A stretch of 5,570 nt of DNA, from the NCBI GenBank assembly GCA_002404395.1, contig DHJP01000086.1, positions 2,897 through 8,466 of the forward strand. Direction: 5' to 3'. Positions within the stretch are counted from its first letter, which is position 1; the number at the start of each line of letters is the position of its first letter. The notes beneath the pieces are model-generated. The model saw only the letters and a list, made by a program, of their open reading frames with translations, was not told the DNA's origin and searched no databases. Positions 5,332 through 5,570 of the stretch are shown piece by piece. The translations under genes were made by a program, and so were the position numbers. The DNA is from Clostridiales bacterium UBA4717 (lineage in GTDB: Bacteria > Bacillota > Clostridia > Oscillospirales > CAG-272).

Positions 5332-5367
5332 CGACGGCTGGGTCAAATTGATTTTTTGCCCATGTAA

Positions 5368-5395
5368 GGATCACCGAAAGCGGATCACCGAACGC
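5368..5395. repeat. 14-bp tandem duplication upstream of spoIVA
   Basis: GGATCACCGAAAGC (5368-5381) is followed directly by GGATCACCGAACGC (5382-5395), 13 of 14 positions identical. It lies about 40 bp upstream of the -35 box. Probably a slippage duplication; a binding site pair is possible but not supported by anything else. Confidence 0.6.
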
Positions 5396-5415
5396 ACCCG
5401 TAGAGCACGCAAAGC

Positions 5416-5456
5416 AAAAAGCATAAAAATGAGGTCAGACTTCAGACTCTGACCTC
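5416..5456 (-). terminator. Terminator-like hairpin for a minus-strand gene beyond the right edge
   Basis: On the minus strand a perfect 9-bp stem, GAGGTCAGA (5456-5448) with TCTGACCTC (5439-5431), has an 8-nt loop and is followed by ATTTTTATGCTTTTT. It would stop transcripts arriving from the right before the spoIVA promoter. A third related segment at 5469-5477 can compete for the same strand (5429-5437). Confidence 0.6.
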
Positions 5457-5518
5457 GCTCTTCGGCTTTGACCTCATATTGCTTTCAAACTCCGTCAGGT
5501 ATGCCGACGAAGTTTCGC

Positions 5519-5540
5519 TTCTGTGATGCACATCACAGAA
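5519..5540. promoter_or_regulatory. CRP/FNR-like palindrome
   Basis: A perfect 22-bp palindrome with 10-bp arms around a CA centre contains TGTGA-N6-TCACA, the exact core of CRP sites and also of the Bacillus FNR box. A second palindrome, TGCGTACGCA, follows at 5542-5551. It is about 200 bp from the spoIVA promoter, so a neighbour beyond the right edge is the likelier target. It could instead be an RNA hairpin or part of a dispersed repeat. Confidence 0.45.
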
Positions 5541-5570
5541 ATGCGTACGCAAAATCAGCTTTTTTCAAAA

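Larger units (their letters stand above)
5347..5570. other. Intergenic stretch with no convincing gene
   Basis: It contains the 14-bp duplication, the terminator-like hairpin and the palindromes listed separately. A minus-strand frame is open for 40 codons from 5564 to a stop at 5444-5442, but it begins right after a stop at 5567-5565 and its only ATG comes at codon 30 without a Shine-Dalgarno, so it is not called as a gene. The frame could be the remains of one or part of a dispersed repeat. Confidence 0.6.

Noticed and set aside
5266..5346. Longer N-terminus for SpoIVA from ATG5346 or ATG5286
   Set aside because: ATG5346 lies upstream of the likely promoter, neither has a Shine-Dalgarno, and the extra residues have no counterpart in SpoIVA proteins as I know them.

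Overview
The window looks like chromosomal DNA from a moderately high-GC, endospore-forming Firmicute, most likely a gut clostridium of the Oscillospirales/Ruminococcaceae kind (inference). Three things point there: a full-length spoIVA with a sigma-E-like promoter, a T-box leader, and intergenic repeats that I associate, from memory, with gut clostridial genomes.

Layout, left to right. (1) 1-195, minus strand: the 5' end of a lipoprotein gene. Its residues right after the lipobox resemble the C-terminal part of TrpX-type ABC substrate-binding proteins (PF04392), so the gene may carry an internal deletion. (2) 196-660, minus: its long leader, with a near-consensus promoter, a T-box riboswitch (best-guess specifier UAC, Tyr; UGGU bulge), a 14-bp terminator hairpin, then about 170 nt of small palindromic repeats. 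(3) 721-3736, plus: a metal-resistance operon driven by a consensus sigma-A promoter with an SmtB/ArsR-type operator at the start site. It holds an ArsR/SmtB repressor with a complete alpha5 zinc site, a 72-residue HMA metallochaperone-like protein (DCxxC), a 308-bp stretch of repeats, and a P1B-2 Zn/Cd/Pb-exporting ATPase that lacks an N-terminal HMA domain. The ATPase gene ends inside a 42-bp tandem repeat, followed by a strong terminator. (4) 3766-5265, minus: spoIVA, convergent with the ATPase, with its own sigma-E-like promoter. (5) 5347-5570: no convincing gene. It holds a terminator-like hairpin for transcripts entering from the right, a 14-bp duplication and a CRP/FNR-like palindrome.

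How the genes work together: the arsR-HMA-ATPase operon is a self-contained metal-efflux module. The repressor senses Zn(II) or a similar metal and leaves the operator, the small HMA protein binds metal in the cytosol, and the ATPase pumps it out. The divergent transport gene responds instead to uncharged tRNA. spoIVA is unrelated and acts in the mother cell during sporulation.

I see no clearly new multi-gene system. The points most worth a second look are the apparently shortened binding protein, the HMA/ATPase split by a repeat-filled gap with no visible Shine-Dalgarno before the ATPase, the 42-bp tandem repeat seeded from the ATPase stop region, and the right-edge palindrome.
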